Shown here piece after piece: positions 1-8,518 of a stretch of 11,465 nucleotides of DNA. This DNA is from Weeksellaceae bacterium. GTDB lineage: Bacteria > Bacteroidota > Bacteroidia > Flavobacteriales > Weeksellaceae. The DNA lies in assembly GCA_028694715.1 (NCBI GenBank), contig JAQVKJ010000017.1:1-11465 (forward strand), in the 5' to 3' direction. Numbering within the stretch: the first letter of the stretch is position 1; each line of letters starts with the position of its first letter. The translations under genes were made by a program, and so were the position numbers. The notes under the pieces were generated by a model. It made no database searches, was not told the DNA's origin, and saw only the letters and a list, made by a program, of their open reading frames with translations.

Positions 1-1308
1 CAACTGCAGAGTGGCATTCATTTCAAAAGCTCTCTGAAACATTTTTTGCCCCATTTCTTCATTTCCAAGCAAATAATAACAATTGCTCAATTGATAATAG
101 AGTTCAGCACGGTTAAAATGTTTTTGAGCAAAATGAACTGCTTCTATGCCTTTCTGATAATCACCAATCGTAATCAACACCTCGACCAGACCCAGCCAGT
201 TATAGAAATTATTGGGTTCCAATTCCACCAAACGATAATAGTCCAACGAAGATTCTTCGAGTTTGCTCAGTTGAATGTGCAGATAAGCCCGTCTTTTCCA
301 TATTTCGGGATTGTGGATATCCAATTGAATCGAACGATTCAGATAAAAGAGTGCTTCCTCAAAATTCCCAAGCGTTTCATACAAATCAGAAGCTGCCACC
401 CATGCCTGAGGGAGTTGAGGGTCTTCGTGCAATGCTTGATGATATGCCTTCAGTGCTTTGAATGGCATATTCAATTTCTCATAACATCTGCCGATTTTCA
501 AATAAGTAAAACCCGCTGAATCATCCAGAGGCAGCGTTTCCTGATAAACTTCTATGGCTGCTTCGTAATCATCCAATTTCTCAAGGCTAACGGCTTTCTG
601 TGTAAATGCCATGATGCCCTTGGGGTTAATCAATGTAGCATAATCAAAAGCCCGATGAGCCTGCTCGTAGTCCTTTTGCTGCATATACACCTCTCCCAAC
701 TGAAACCATGCATGTTCTGAATAAGGTCGCTGGTTGATGAATTCCTCCAAAAATTCAATGATTCCCTTTGGAGAGTGCAATTCGTCCAGACATTGAATAC
801 ATGAATAGAAAGCAAATTCGTCATCCATATCGAGTTCCAATGCTTTTTTGAAATTATAAAATGCCTGTTGGATTTGTTCCAAATTCATGTATTCATTTCC
901 CAAACAATTGTAAATGTATTCTTTTTCTTCGCCGAATTCGAGTGCACGCTCAAAAAAAGAGATTGCCATTCTCGGATTGGCCTTCAAGGACCAATAACGC
1001 CCCACCGCAATCAGGTAATCCAAATCGTTTCCTGCGCTAACTTTCAGCTCAGATATCATTCGGGAGGCTTCCTTCAAACGGTTGACCATAAGCAAATATT
1101 CCAATTTTTTTATCTGAATATCTATGCTGGATGGGTACATAGCTGAGGCATATCCGATGGCTTTTTTTGCGTATGGCAAATCGCCAACATCCAAATAATA
1201 AGCGATAATTTCATAGAATTCATCGGTCTCAAAAAAATAATTCTCACGCTGTTCGAGCATTTGCTCAAAACGACCGATTAAGTCATTGTTCAAGTGTTCA
1301 TCATCCAT
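1..1308 (-). CDS. Tetratricopeptide-repeat (TPR) protein, C-terminus beyond the window
   Basis: This frame is open from an ATG at 1308 to the left edge: 436 codons with no stop, so only the N-terminal part is present. An in-frame TAA lies just four codons before the ATG with no other start codon between, so the start is well fixed. The product begins MDDEHLNNDLIGRF and has no signal peptide or membrane segment, so it is probably cytoplasmic. From about residue 197 onward it is a regular series of roughly 34-residue TPR units, with the usual W/Y-LG-Y and A-x-x-x-F/Y-x-x-A-L-x-x-x-P positions, for example AWFQLGEVYMQQKDYEQA and AWVAASDLYETLGNFEEA. Weaker TPR-like helical pairs fill residues 20-196. 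It is strongly acidic. TPR arrays are protein-protein scaffolds; the partner cannot be told from sequence. It is divergent from aroB and shares the 128-base intergenic region with it. Confidence 0.9.
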   Translation of the reverse strand, partial: MDDEHLNNDLIGRFEQMLEQRENYFFETDEFYEIIAYYLDVGDLPYAKKAIGYASAMYPSSIDIQIKKLEYLLMVNRLKEASRMISELKVSAGNDLDYLIAVGRYWSLKANPRMAISFFERALEFGEEKEYIYNCLGNEYMNLEQIQQAFYNFKKALELDMDDEFAFYSCIQCLDELHSPKGIIEFLEEFINQRPYSEHAWFQLGEVYMQQKDYEQAHRAFDYATLINPKGIMAFTQKAVSLEKLDDYEAAIEVYQETLPLDDSAGFTYLKIGRCYEKLNMPFKALKAYHQALHEDPQLPQAWVAASDLYETLGNFEEALFYLNRSIQLDIHNPEIWKRRAYLHIQLSKLEESSLDYYRLVELEPNNFYNWLGLVEVLITIGDYQKGIEAVHFAQKHFNRAELYYQLSNCYYLLGNEEMGQKMFQRAFEMNATLQL

Positions 1309-1312
1309 AACA

Positions 1313-1320
1313 CGAAGTTA
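1313..1320 (-). promoter_or_regulatory. Candidate -7 element for the TPR gene
   Basis: On the minus strand TAACTTCG lies four bases before the TPR start codon. It matches the Bacteroidota -7 consensus TAnnTTTG at five of its six fixed positions. No clear -33 TTTG sits at the usual distance, so this is a weak call, supported mainly by the same four-base spacing seen at aroB. Confidence 0.3.
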
Positions 1321-1404
1321 GTCAATCCACCATCCGCAATTATCAAAATCCAAACCATTTATGCACAACAAATCAACAATCTTCTCTTATCTGAAAATAT
1401 TCAC

Positions 1405-1432
1405 TTGTCTAATAAGAATTGAATTAAATTTG
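1405..1432 (+). promoter_or_regulatory. Promoter of aroB (Bacteroidota -33/-7 type)
   Basis: TTG at 1405-1407 and a perfect TAAATTTG at 1425-1432 are separated by 17 bases, matching the Bacteroidota pattern of TTG or TTTG, about 17-21 bases, then TAnnTTTG. The -7 element ends only four bases before the aroB ATG, so transcription would begin at or next to the start codon, giving a leaderless or nearly leaderless mRNA. The motif match is seen directly; the start-site position is inferred. Confidence 0.65.
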
Positions 1433-1436
1433 CAAA

Positions 1437-2495
1437 ATGAAACAAACTCCGGTTTATTTTCAGAATGCTTTGAATCAACTCTATGGGTTGACCGACAAAA
1501 TAAAACCTAACTTGATGGTGTTGATTATGGATAAAAACACACACCGTCATTGTCTGCCGTTGTTCTTGTCAGAATTTGAAACCGACATTCCGGTGGAGCT
1601 GATTGAAATCCCGGCGGGCGAGGCCAACAAGGAACTGAAAGTCGCCGTTCAAACATGGAAAAGCCTATTGGCTTGTGGTGTCAACAAAAACAGTCTAATC
1701 ATCCATCTTGGCGGAGGCATGGTCACCGATTTTGGCGGATTTGTCAGTGCGGTGTACATGCGGGGAATTCCCTACATCAATATTCCGACTTCGCTGCTGG
1801 CGATGGTCGATGCTGCGGTTGGTGGAAAAACTGGTTTGGACATGAATGGAGTAAAAAACCTGCTCGGTTTGTACAGTTTCCATATAGCCACACTGATTCA
1901 CACACCATTTCTAAAGACACTGCCCGAAAGGGAATTCCGATCTGGGATGGCCGAAATGTTGAAACACGGATTGATATACGACAGAAAGCATTGGAAGAAA
2001 ATCATTCAACTCAAAAATCCCAGCCCAGAAAACATATCAGAACTGATCAAAGAATCCGTACAACTAAAACTGGATATTGTTGAAAAAGATCCCTACGAAA
2101 AAGGCTTGCGAAAAATCTTGAATTTTGGACACACCATAGGACATGCTGTGGAAAGCGAATATTTGAATTCAGAAAATCCGCTTTTGCACGGAGAAGCAAT
2201 TGCCATTGGCATCCAGATTGAAGCCGTTCTCAGTGCAGAAATTGGCTTGATGAACAAAAGTGAACTCGATGAAATTTTATCGAATATGATTGCTCTTTTC
2301 GGTAAGAACAAAATCGAAGAAAGCAGTATTGAAAATCTAATGCAATGGATGGAACATGACAAAAAAAACACTGGTGATAAAATAAATTTCAGCCTGCTCA
2401 ATGGTCTCGGAGTTGCAAGATTTAATGTCGAACTAAACAAGGAACAAATAATAGAAGGCATTAAAATCTATAATCGAATGCTCGAAATGATTTGA
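1437..2495 (+). CDS. aroB: 3-dehydroquinate synthase
   Basis: AroB converts 3-deoxy-D-arabino-heptulosonate 7-phosphate to 3-dehydroquinate, the second step of the shikimate pathway to aromatic amino acids, using NAD+ and a divalent metal; it is cytosolic. The 352 residues match the family's usual length. Visible signatures are the NAD-binding GGGMVTDFGGFVSAVYMRG (residues 92-110), IPTSLLAMVDAAVGGKTG (116-133), the KNLLGLY segment (140-146), LPEREFRSGMAEMLKHG (162-178) with the likely metal ligand Glu173, NFGHTIGHAVE (229-239) with His232 and His236, and LLHGEAIAIG with His251. The start is the first in-frame ATG after the -7 element. It heads the plus-strand gene run, but the 84-base gap to msrB means co-transcription is only likely, not certain. 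No key residue appears to be missing. Confidence 0.96.
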   Translation: MKQTPVYFQNALNQLYGLTDKIKPNLMVLIMDKNTHRHCLPLFLSEFETDIPVELIEIPAGEANKELKVAVQTWKSLLACGVNKNSLIIHLGGGMVTDFGGFVSAVYMRGIPYINIPTSLLAMVDAAVGGKTGLDMNGVKNLLGLYSFHIATLIHTPFLKTLPEREFRSGMAEMLKHGLIYDRKHWKKIIQLKNPSPENISELIKESVQLKLDIVEKDPYEKGLRKILNFGHTIGHAVESEYLNSENPLLHGEAIAIGIQIEAVLSAEIGLMNKSELDEILSNMIALFGKNKIEESSIENLMQWMEHDKKNTGDKINFSLLNGLGVARFNVELNKEQIIEGIKIYNRMLEMI

Positions 2496-2549
2496 AATAA
2501 ATAAATCAAGTTCGGGGAAAATTAAAATTCACTTTCATAGAATGACATT

Positions 2550-2557
2550 TATACTTG
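2550..2557 (+). promoter_or_regulatory. Weak candidate -7 element upstream of msrB
   Basis: TATACTTG matches TAnnTTTG with one mismatch, 22 bases before the msrB ATG at 2580. No matching -33 element is seen at a proper distance. It lies in the 84-base gap after aroB and could give msrB its own transcript. Confidence 0.25.
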
Positions 2558-2579
2558 GAAATCAGACAATAAAACAATT

Positions 2580-3107
2580 ATGAAAAACAGGTCAAAAATC
2601 ACTAAATTTACTACCATTATGAAATTCATCTTTGTCATATTGTTTTTCGGTATAATTCTTTCATGCAATCAACATTTAAATTCAAATGCAATGGAAAAGT
2701 CAAATCAATACAAAATTCACAAATCGCCCGAAGAATGGAAAAATGAACTTTCTCCCGAACAGTACATGGTGCTGAGAGAAGCCGCCACAGAAAGCCCCGG
2801 AACGGGCAAATATTATATGCATTTTGAAGAGGGCATTTACAAATGCGCTGGTTGTGGTGAACCGCTTTTTTCGTCCGAATCTAAATTCAATAGCAATTGC
2901 GGTTGGCCTAGTTTTGACCAAGAAATCGTAGAAGGAAAAATCATTGAAAAAACAGATACTTCACATGGAATGATTCGCACAGAAATCCTTTGTAGCAAAT
3001 GTGGTGGACATCTTGGTCATGTCTTCGATGACGGCCCCACCCAAACAGGACTTAGATATTGTGTGAATTCGGTTTCTCTGAATTTCGCAGCCGATGATGA
3101 TAAGTAA
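2580..3107 (+). CDS. msrB: Exported lipoprotein peptide-methionine (R)-S-oxide reductase
   Basis: MsrB reduces the R epimer of methionine sulfoxide in oxidised proteins. The C-terminal domain (about residues 48-171) has the four zinc cysteines as two CxxC pairs (Cys89/Cys92 and Cys138/Cys141), the SNCGWPSF segment with candidate resolving Cys107, GGHLGHVFDDGP (142-153) and the catalytic Cys161 in RYCVNSVSL. The N-terminus has a hydrophobic stretch ending in the lipobox ILSC, with Cys29 as the predicted lipidated residue, so this copy is likely anchored on the outer face of the inner membrane or in the outer membrane and repairs periplasmic proteins. Met14 (2619) would leave a more usual 15-residue signal peptide and is an alternative start; Met38 would give a cytosolic form lacking the signal. 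A reductant would have to be supplied across the membrane; the TlpA-like protein at 8519-9088 is one candidate, but this is a guess. Confidence 0.95.
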   Translation: MKNRSKITKFTTIMKFIFVILFFGIILSCNQHLNSNAMEKSNQYKIHKSPEEWKNELSPEQYMVLREAATESPGTGKYYMHFEEGIYKCAGCGEPLFSSESKFNSNCGWPSFDQEIVEGKIIEKTDTSHGMIRTEILCSKCGGHLGHVFDDGPTQTGLRYCVNSVSLNFAADDDK

Positions 3108-3118
3108 ATAGTTTGCTT

Positions 3119-3126
3119 TACTTTTG
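3119..3126 (+). promoter_or_regulatory. Candidate internal -7 element before the DUF4199 gene
   Basis: TACTTTTG is an exact match to TAnnTTTG and ends four bases before the ATG at 3131, the same spacing as at aroB. No -33 TTG is visible at the normal distance, so it may be weak or chance. If used, the DUF4199-to-plsC genes could be transcribed separately from msrB. Confidence 0.35.
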
Positions 3127-3130
3127 CTTG

Positions 3131-3670
3131 ATGATTTTCAGTCAAAAAATTTTCAGATTAGCCATCAGCCTTTGTGCAATTACACTGCTTTTGTTCTTTT
3201 TGCTGCTGTTCTTGTTTTCAACACAGGGGAAAATCACTGAAGCACAATATTTTAACTATTCGGTTCTCCTCAGTTGTTTCGCACTGCCACTGCTCTATTC
3301 TTTCTTTGGGTTCTATAGTGTTTATACAGAAGCCAGACAACGAGCCCTCGGTTTTCGGAACATCTGGAGGTTGGTTTTTCTGCCTATGTTTATCGGTGGT
3401 TTGCTTAGTCTATCTGTGATTTTTATATTTTTCAACACCACTGGCAAATGGGCCGAAGACAGTCTGCAACGAGGCTGGTATGAACTGATGACAGAAAATC
3501 CGAATCCAGAATTCATGGAAAAAAACGGTGAGCTGCTAAGGGCAATGACAGATTTGAATACAAATATGTTCAGCTGGAAAGTTTTCTTCCTCTCATTTTC
3601 AGCCATACTCTTTTTTTACTTTTTGATTTCCACTATCTTCGCAATATTCTTAAAAAACAGAAGACTCTGA
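3131..3670 (+). CDS. DUF4199-type four-helix membrane protein
   Basis: A 179-residue integral membrane protein with four predicted transmembrane helices at about residues 9-30, 41-64, 78-101 and 146-173, and a polar loop between helices 3 and 4 (about 102-145, rich in Glu and Asn). Length, topology and position directly before a GT2 glycosyltransferase fit the Bacteroidota DUF4199 family, whose function is not known to me. The ATG at 3131 is chosen because it follows the msrB stop by 23 bases and gives a normal short N-terminal tail; a TTG at 3113 would add six residues. Its stop overlaps the next start by one base (TGATG), which suggests translational coupling to the glycosyltransferase and a shared role, perhaps as a membrane partner. 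That partnership is inferred from gene order only. Confidence 0.8.
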   Translation: MIFSQKIFRLAISLCAITLLLFFLLLFLFSTQGKITEAQYFNYSVLLSCFALPLLYSFFGFYSVYTEARQRALGFRNIWRLVFLPMFIGGLLSLSVIFIFFNTTGKWAEDSLQRGWYELMTENPNPEFMEKNGELLRAMTDLNTNMFSWKVFFLSFSAILFFYFLISTIFAIFLKNRRL

Positions 3671-4647
3671 TGAATTTGTCCATAGTCATCCCATTGCTCA
3701 ACGAGCAGGATTCAATTGAAGAATTGTTTCACAGAATCAAAACGGTTTGCATTGAACATGATTTTGATTTTGAAACAATTTTTATAGATGATGGAAGCAC
3801 AGACGATTCATGGAAAGTCATCGAATTTATTGCGGAAGTCAACCCTGAAATCAAAGCCATACGGTTCAGAAAAAACTATGGCAAGTCCCAAGCACTGATG
3901 GCCGCCTTTGCTTCAGCCAACGGTGATGTTATCATCACCATGGATGCCGATTTGCAGGATTTTCCAGAGGAAATACCGGAAATGTACAAACTGCTCAAAA
4001 ACCGAAGAGCCGACATCGTTTCGGGTTGGAAACAAAACCGACAAGACCCTAAACTCAGCAAAAATCTGCCCTCAAAACTTTTCAACGCAGTGGCCCGAAA
4101 AGTATCGGGTCTAAAACTCCACGATTTTAACTGTGGATTAAAAGCCTATCGATCGCAGGTCGCAAAAGAGTTGGAACTCCACGGCGACATGCACCGATAC
4201 ATTCCGGTCTTGGCAAAAAACATGGGATTTGGAAATATTATTGAAAAAAAAGTGAGGCACCAAGCCCGCAAACACGGCAAATCAAAATACGGCAGCCGTA
4301 GGTTTGTCAATGGTTTTCTGGATTTGGTCACGCTGTGGTTCATCTCCAAATTCGGCAACAAACCCATGCATCTTTTTGGAGCCATTGGCACACTGATGTT
4401 CATCATCGGTTTTGTGGCGGCGGTTTACTTGGGATTAGACAAACTCTACAAAGTTTATATCATTGAAAAAGACGCCAGACTGATTACCGAAAACCCGTTT
4501 TTCTTTATTTCACTGGTCGCTATGATTTTGGGAACCCAACTCTTTCTGGCAGGTTTTTTGGGTGAAATCCTGGTCAGGTCAAAAGTAAAAAAGAACGAAT
4601 TCGAAGTCAGTGAAAGCCTAAATCTCCATCCAAAAATCAAATTATGA
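3670..4647 (+). CDS. GT2 family glycosyltransferase, polyprenyl-phosphate (DPM1/GtrB) type
   Basis: This 325-residue protein has an N-terminal GT-A domain: VIPLLNEQDSIEEL (6-19), FIDDGSTDDSW (38-48), RKNYGKSQALMAAF (67-80) and the metal-binding MDADLQDFPEEIP (91-103) with Asp92 and Asp94. The DFNCGLKAYR segment and the basic RHQARKHGKSKYG stretch are typical of the dolichyl/undecaprenyl-phosphate glycosyltransferases. Two C-terminal transmembrane helices follow, at about residues 236-258 and 277-301, as in GtrB/ArnC-like members. The family transfers a sugar from a nucleotide donor to a lipid-phosphate carrier at the cytoplasmic face of the membrane, for later use in glycan or surface-polymer modification. 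The sugar and acceptor cannot be assigned from sequence. It overlaps the DUF4199 gene by one base and the lipoprotein gene by four (ATGA), so the three are probably made together. Confidence 0.92.
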   Translation: MNLSIVIPLLNEQDSIEELFHRIKTVCIEHDFDFETIFIDDGSTDDSWKVIEFIAEVNPEIKAIRFRKNYGKSQALMAAFASANGDVIITMDADLQDFPEEIPEMYKLLKNRRADIVSGWKQNRQDPKLSKNLPSKLFNAVARKVSGLKLHDFNCGLKAYRSQVAKELELHGDMHRYIPVLAKNMGFGNIIEKKVRHQARKHGKSKYGSRRFVNGFLDLVTLWFISKFGNKPMHLFGAIGTLMFIIGFVAAVYLGLDKLYKVYIIEKDARLITENPFFFISLVAMILGTQLFLAGFLGEILVRSKVKKNEFEVSESLNLHPKIKL

Positions 4648-5348
4648 AGAAAACAATCTCACTGTTGTTCGTTTGTTTCACTATAATGTCCTGCAACTCA
4701 GGAATTGAGGGCGAAGGAGCTGCCACCGCTGAACATGAAATGGCGGTCGATATTTTTCAAAACCTAATAGTGAACTGTCACTGCGATTTGAATCTCATTC
4801 CGGCTGAAAATACCAAAGTCGTGGTGGAATCGCACCAAAATCTGATTGACAACCTGAACATCAAATCAAAAAACAAATCTCTGGAAATCACCGAAAACAC
4901 CAAAGTTGGAAAATTCAGTTTGTACAATGTTAATGTTTATTTCAATCCTGAACTGACCAAAATCGAACTGAAAAATCAAACCAGAATGAAAATTTCTGGC
5001 ACCCTCAAAGCAGATGAAATACTCATAAAACTCGCTGACAACACAATGCTCGACAAGAGTTTCGTTGATATCCGGGAAATGAAAATCCAACAGTCAGGCA
5101 ACAGTAGGAGCCATTTCAGCGGAACCGTCATCGACCTTATGGTAGAAACTTCTGACAATGCCAATGCCGAACTCGAAGAGCTGCAAGCCGTGAGCGTGAA
5201 TTTTAAAACTTACGACAATTCCATGCTTTCAATCTATCCAATGAAAGAAATGAACGGCAGGGCAAATGACAATTCCATCGTCAGATACAAGGGAGACCCC
5301 GTCAAAGACAATACCACCAAGGACAGAGCAGTAATCGAGAAAAAATAA
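4644..5348 (+). CDS. DUF2807 (head GIN domain) lipoprotein
   Basis: The 234-residue protein starts with a short charged and hydrophobic segment ending in the lipobox IMSC, so Cys17 should be lipidated and the protein placed in the periplasm or outer membrane. The mature part is beta-rich and fits the DUF2807 / putative auto-transporter adhesin head GIN family, common in Bacteroidota. The second half shows a clear period: D-N or G-N at residues 132, 152, 171, 191 and 209, spaced 18-20 residues, each followed by a short hydrophobic strand. This is what a small right-handed beta-helix would look like. A charged tail (KDNTTKDRAVIEKK) ends it. No catalytic residues are seen; the role is unknown. 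It overlaps the glycosyltransferase by four bases and is followed nine bases later by the phosphohexomutase. Confidence 0.85.
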   Translation: MKKTISLLFVCFTIMSCNSGIEGEGAATAEHEMAVDIFQNLIVNCHCDLNLIPAENTKVVVESHQNLIDNLNIKSKNKSLEITENTKVGKFSLYNVNVYFNPELTKIELKNQTRMKISGTLKADEILIKLADNTMLDKSFVDIREMKIQQSGNSRSHFSGTVIDLMVETSDNANAELEELQAVSVNFKTYDNSMLSIYPMKEMNGRANDNSIVRYKGDPVKDNTTKDRAVIEKK

Positions 5349-5353
5349 ATTTT
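5346..5353 (+). promoter_or_regulatory. Weak -7-like element before the phosphohexomutase
   Basis: TAAATTTT starts on the stop codon of the lipoprotein gene and ends four bases before the ATG at 5358. It differs from TAnnTTTG only at the last position. The region is very AT-rich, so a chance match is quite possible. Confidence 0.2.
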
Positions 5354-5357
5354 TATC

Positions 5358-7064
<1,707 letters not shown>

Positions 7065-7070
7065 ACCTCA

Positions 7071-7805
7071 ATGAAGATTTTAGCCTATCCTCTTTCTATA
7101 ATTTTCTATCTGGTTTTCGGATTGATTTTGGTCATATTTCATGTCATTCAATGGCTGGCCTACAATCTGGGCGGCTATCATGCACATCACAAAGCAGTAA
7201 AAGCAATGGACTGGTCGATTTTTCAAAGCACAAGAATTTTGGGTACTTCGTATCATTTTTCAGGCAGAGAAAAAATTCCGAAAGCTGTGCCACTCATCTT
7301 TGTCAGCAACCACCAGAGTATGTTTGACATTCCACCACTGGAATGGTACCTGAGCAGTTTTCATCCAAAATTCATCAGCAAAATTGAATTGGGAAAAGGA
7401 ATCCCAAGTGTTTCTTATAATCTGAAGAAAGGAGGTTCTGTACTCATCGACAGAAGTGATTCAAAACAAGCGCTTTCGGAAATAAAAAAACTAGCTAAAT
7501 ACATTGAAATACACCACCGATCAGCCATTCTATTTCCGGAAGGAACGAGGAGCCGCAACGGAAAATTGAAGAGATTTCACGAAAACGGACTCAAAGTACT
7601 GACCAAATATTCACCCAATGCAATCATTGTCCCAATAACCATCAACAATTCCTGGGAACTACTCAAATACGGCAGTTTTCCACTGTCTCTGGGGACAAAA
7701 TTCAAACTTGAGATTCATGAACCGATTTCAACCAAAGGAATGACATCAGAAGAACTGATTGAAAATGTAAGGGCTGTGATTTTATCGGGTTTGAATAATC
7801 AGTAA
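7071..7805 (+). CDS. plsC: 1-acyl-sn-glycerol-3-phosphate acyltransferase
   Basis: The 244-residue protein belongs to the PlsC/LPLAT acyltransferase family. It has a membrane-embedded N-terminal helix (about residues 4-30), the catalytic NHxxxxD box as NHQSMFD with His81 and Asp86, and the FPEGTRSRNGKLKRF block (155-169) that binds glycerol phosphate. A further conserved IVPITINNSW segment lies near residue 186. The expected reaction is acylation of lysophosphatidic acid to phosphatidic acid at the inner membrane, the branch point to all phospholipids. A lysophospholipid or ornithine-lipid acyltransferase role cannot be excluded by motif alone. Its ATG lies six bases after the mutase stop, so it appears to be the last gene of the run; a 124-base gap follows. 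Confidence 0.92.
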   Translation: MKILAYPLSIIFYLVFGLILVIFHVIQWLAYNLGGYHAHHKAVKAMDWSIFQSTRILGTSYHFSGREKIPKAVPLIFVSNHQSMFDIPPLEWYLSSFHPKFISKIELGKGIPSVSYNLKKGGSVLIDRSDSKQALSEIKKLAKYIEIHHRSAILFPEGTRSRNGKLKRFHENGLKVLTKYSPNAIIVPITINNSWELLKYGSFPLSLGTKFKLEIHEPISTKGMTSEELIENVRAVILSGLNNQ

Positions 7806-7864
7806 GAAACCAAAACAATATGATATAAATTGGCAAGAAACAACAGCAAACGGCAGACAATTTG

Positions 7865-7933
7865 ATGACAAAACAAGGTGAAATATTTAATGATTTAATA
7901 ACTTATAGCACAACAAATAACACACAAACATGA
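7865..7933 (+). other. Possible 22-codon upstream reading frame
   Basis: In the 124-base gap after plsC, an ATG at 7865 opens a 22-residue frame (MTKQGEIFNDLITYSTTNNT and two more residues). Its TGA overlaps the ATG of the thioredoxin-like gene as ATGA. The overlap would suit translational coupling, but the peptide shows no recognised feature and a frame this short can arise by chance. Confidence 0.15.
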
Positions 7934-8511
7934 ATTTAACAGCGTACTTTGACCAAGCATTGAATTACAACGATTATCTGAAAAAAATAGAACAACAATT
8001 ACTTGAATTAGAAAATGGCGATGACCCGTATGATTACGCTCAGTACTATTCCATCAATCTGAAAAGAATCGACCGGCTGAACAAGAATCATGAATTGAGT
8101 GATAAGCAAATCGATAAATTATCCAAAATCAAAACCGATTTCAGACTACTTACCATCAGCGAAGGATGGTGTGGAGACGCGGCACAGATAGTTCCTGTTG
8201 TAGAAAAAATTGCAAATGCAATGGCTGTTGAACATCGGATTGTGTTCAGAGACGAACAGCCCGAACTGATGGATGCCTTTCTGACCAACGGAAGCAGATC
8301 CATACCCATCATCATTGGCCTGAATGAAAATGGAGAAGAAATTTTTAGATTTGGTCCCAGACCCGTAGAAGCCATGGAGTTACTGAAAAAAGCAAAAGAG
8401 AATCCGGAAGGATATGATGCTGACCAATTCCACAAAGACCTGCAAGTTTGGTACAACAAAGACAAAGGAAATTCAATCTTTGACGAATTATATGAACTAA
8501 TTACAAAATAA
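7930..8511 (+). CDS. Thioredoxin-like protein with single-cysteine WCGDA site
   Basis: The 193-residue protein has no signal peptide and should be cytosolic. A helical N-terminal region (about 1-66) precedes a thioredoxin-like fold with the active-site position EGWCGDAAQ (78-86) and the cis-proline segment RSIPIIIGL. It fits the Thioredoxin_9 type family found in Bacteroidota and Firmicutes. Cys81 is the only cysteine in the whole protein: the second Cys of the usual CxxC is Ala84. It therefore cannot form an intramolecular disulfide, and if redox-active it would have to act through a mixed disulfide, a glutaredoxin-like single-Cys mechanism, or another thiol. The function is unknown. It is separated by only seven bases from the TlpA-like gene, so the two are probably co-transcribed. 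Confidence 0.88.
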   Translation: MNLTAYFDQALNYNDYLKKIEQQLLELENGDDPYDYAQYYSINLKRIDRLNKNHELSDKQIDKLSKIKTDFRLLTISEGWCGDAAQIVPVVEKIANAMAVEHRIVFRDEQPELMDAFLTNGSRSIPIIIGLNENGEEIFRFGPRPVEAMELLKKAKENPEGYDADQFHKDLQVWYNKDKGNSIFDELYELITK

Positions 8512-8518
8512 CTCAATT

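Noticed and set aside
46..519. Plus-strand open frame of 157 codons, and others at 868-1146 (plus) and 630-824 (minus)
   Set aside because: They lie antisense or out of frame to the continuous minus-strand TPR gene and encode no recognisable protein.
3113..3130. TTG at 3113 as the start of the DUF4199 protein
   Set aside because: It adds only six residues; the ATG at 3131 is a better codon and sits at the four-base spacing behind TACTTTTG.
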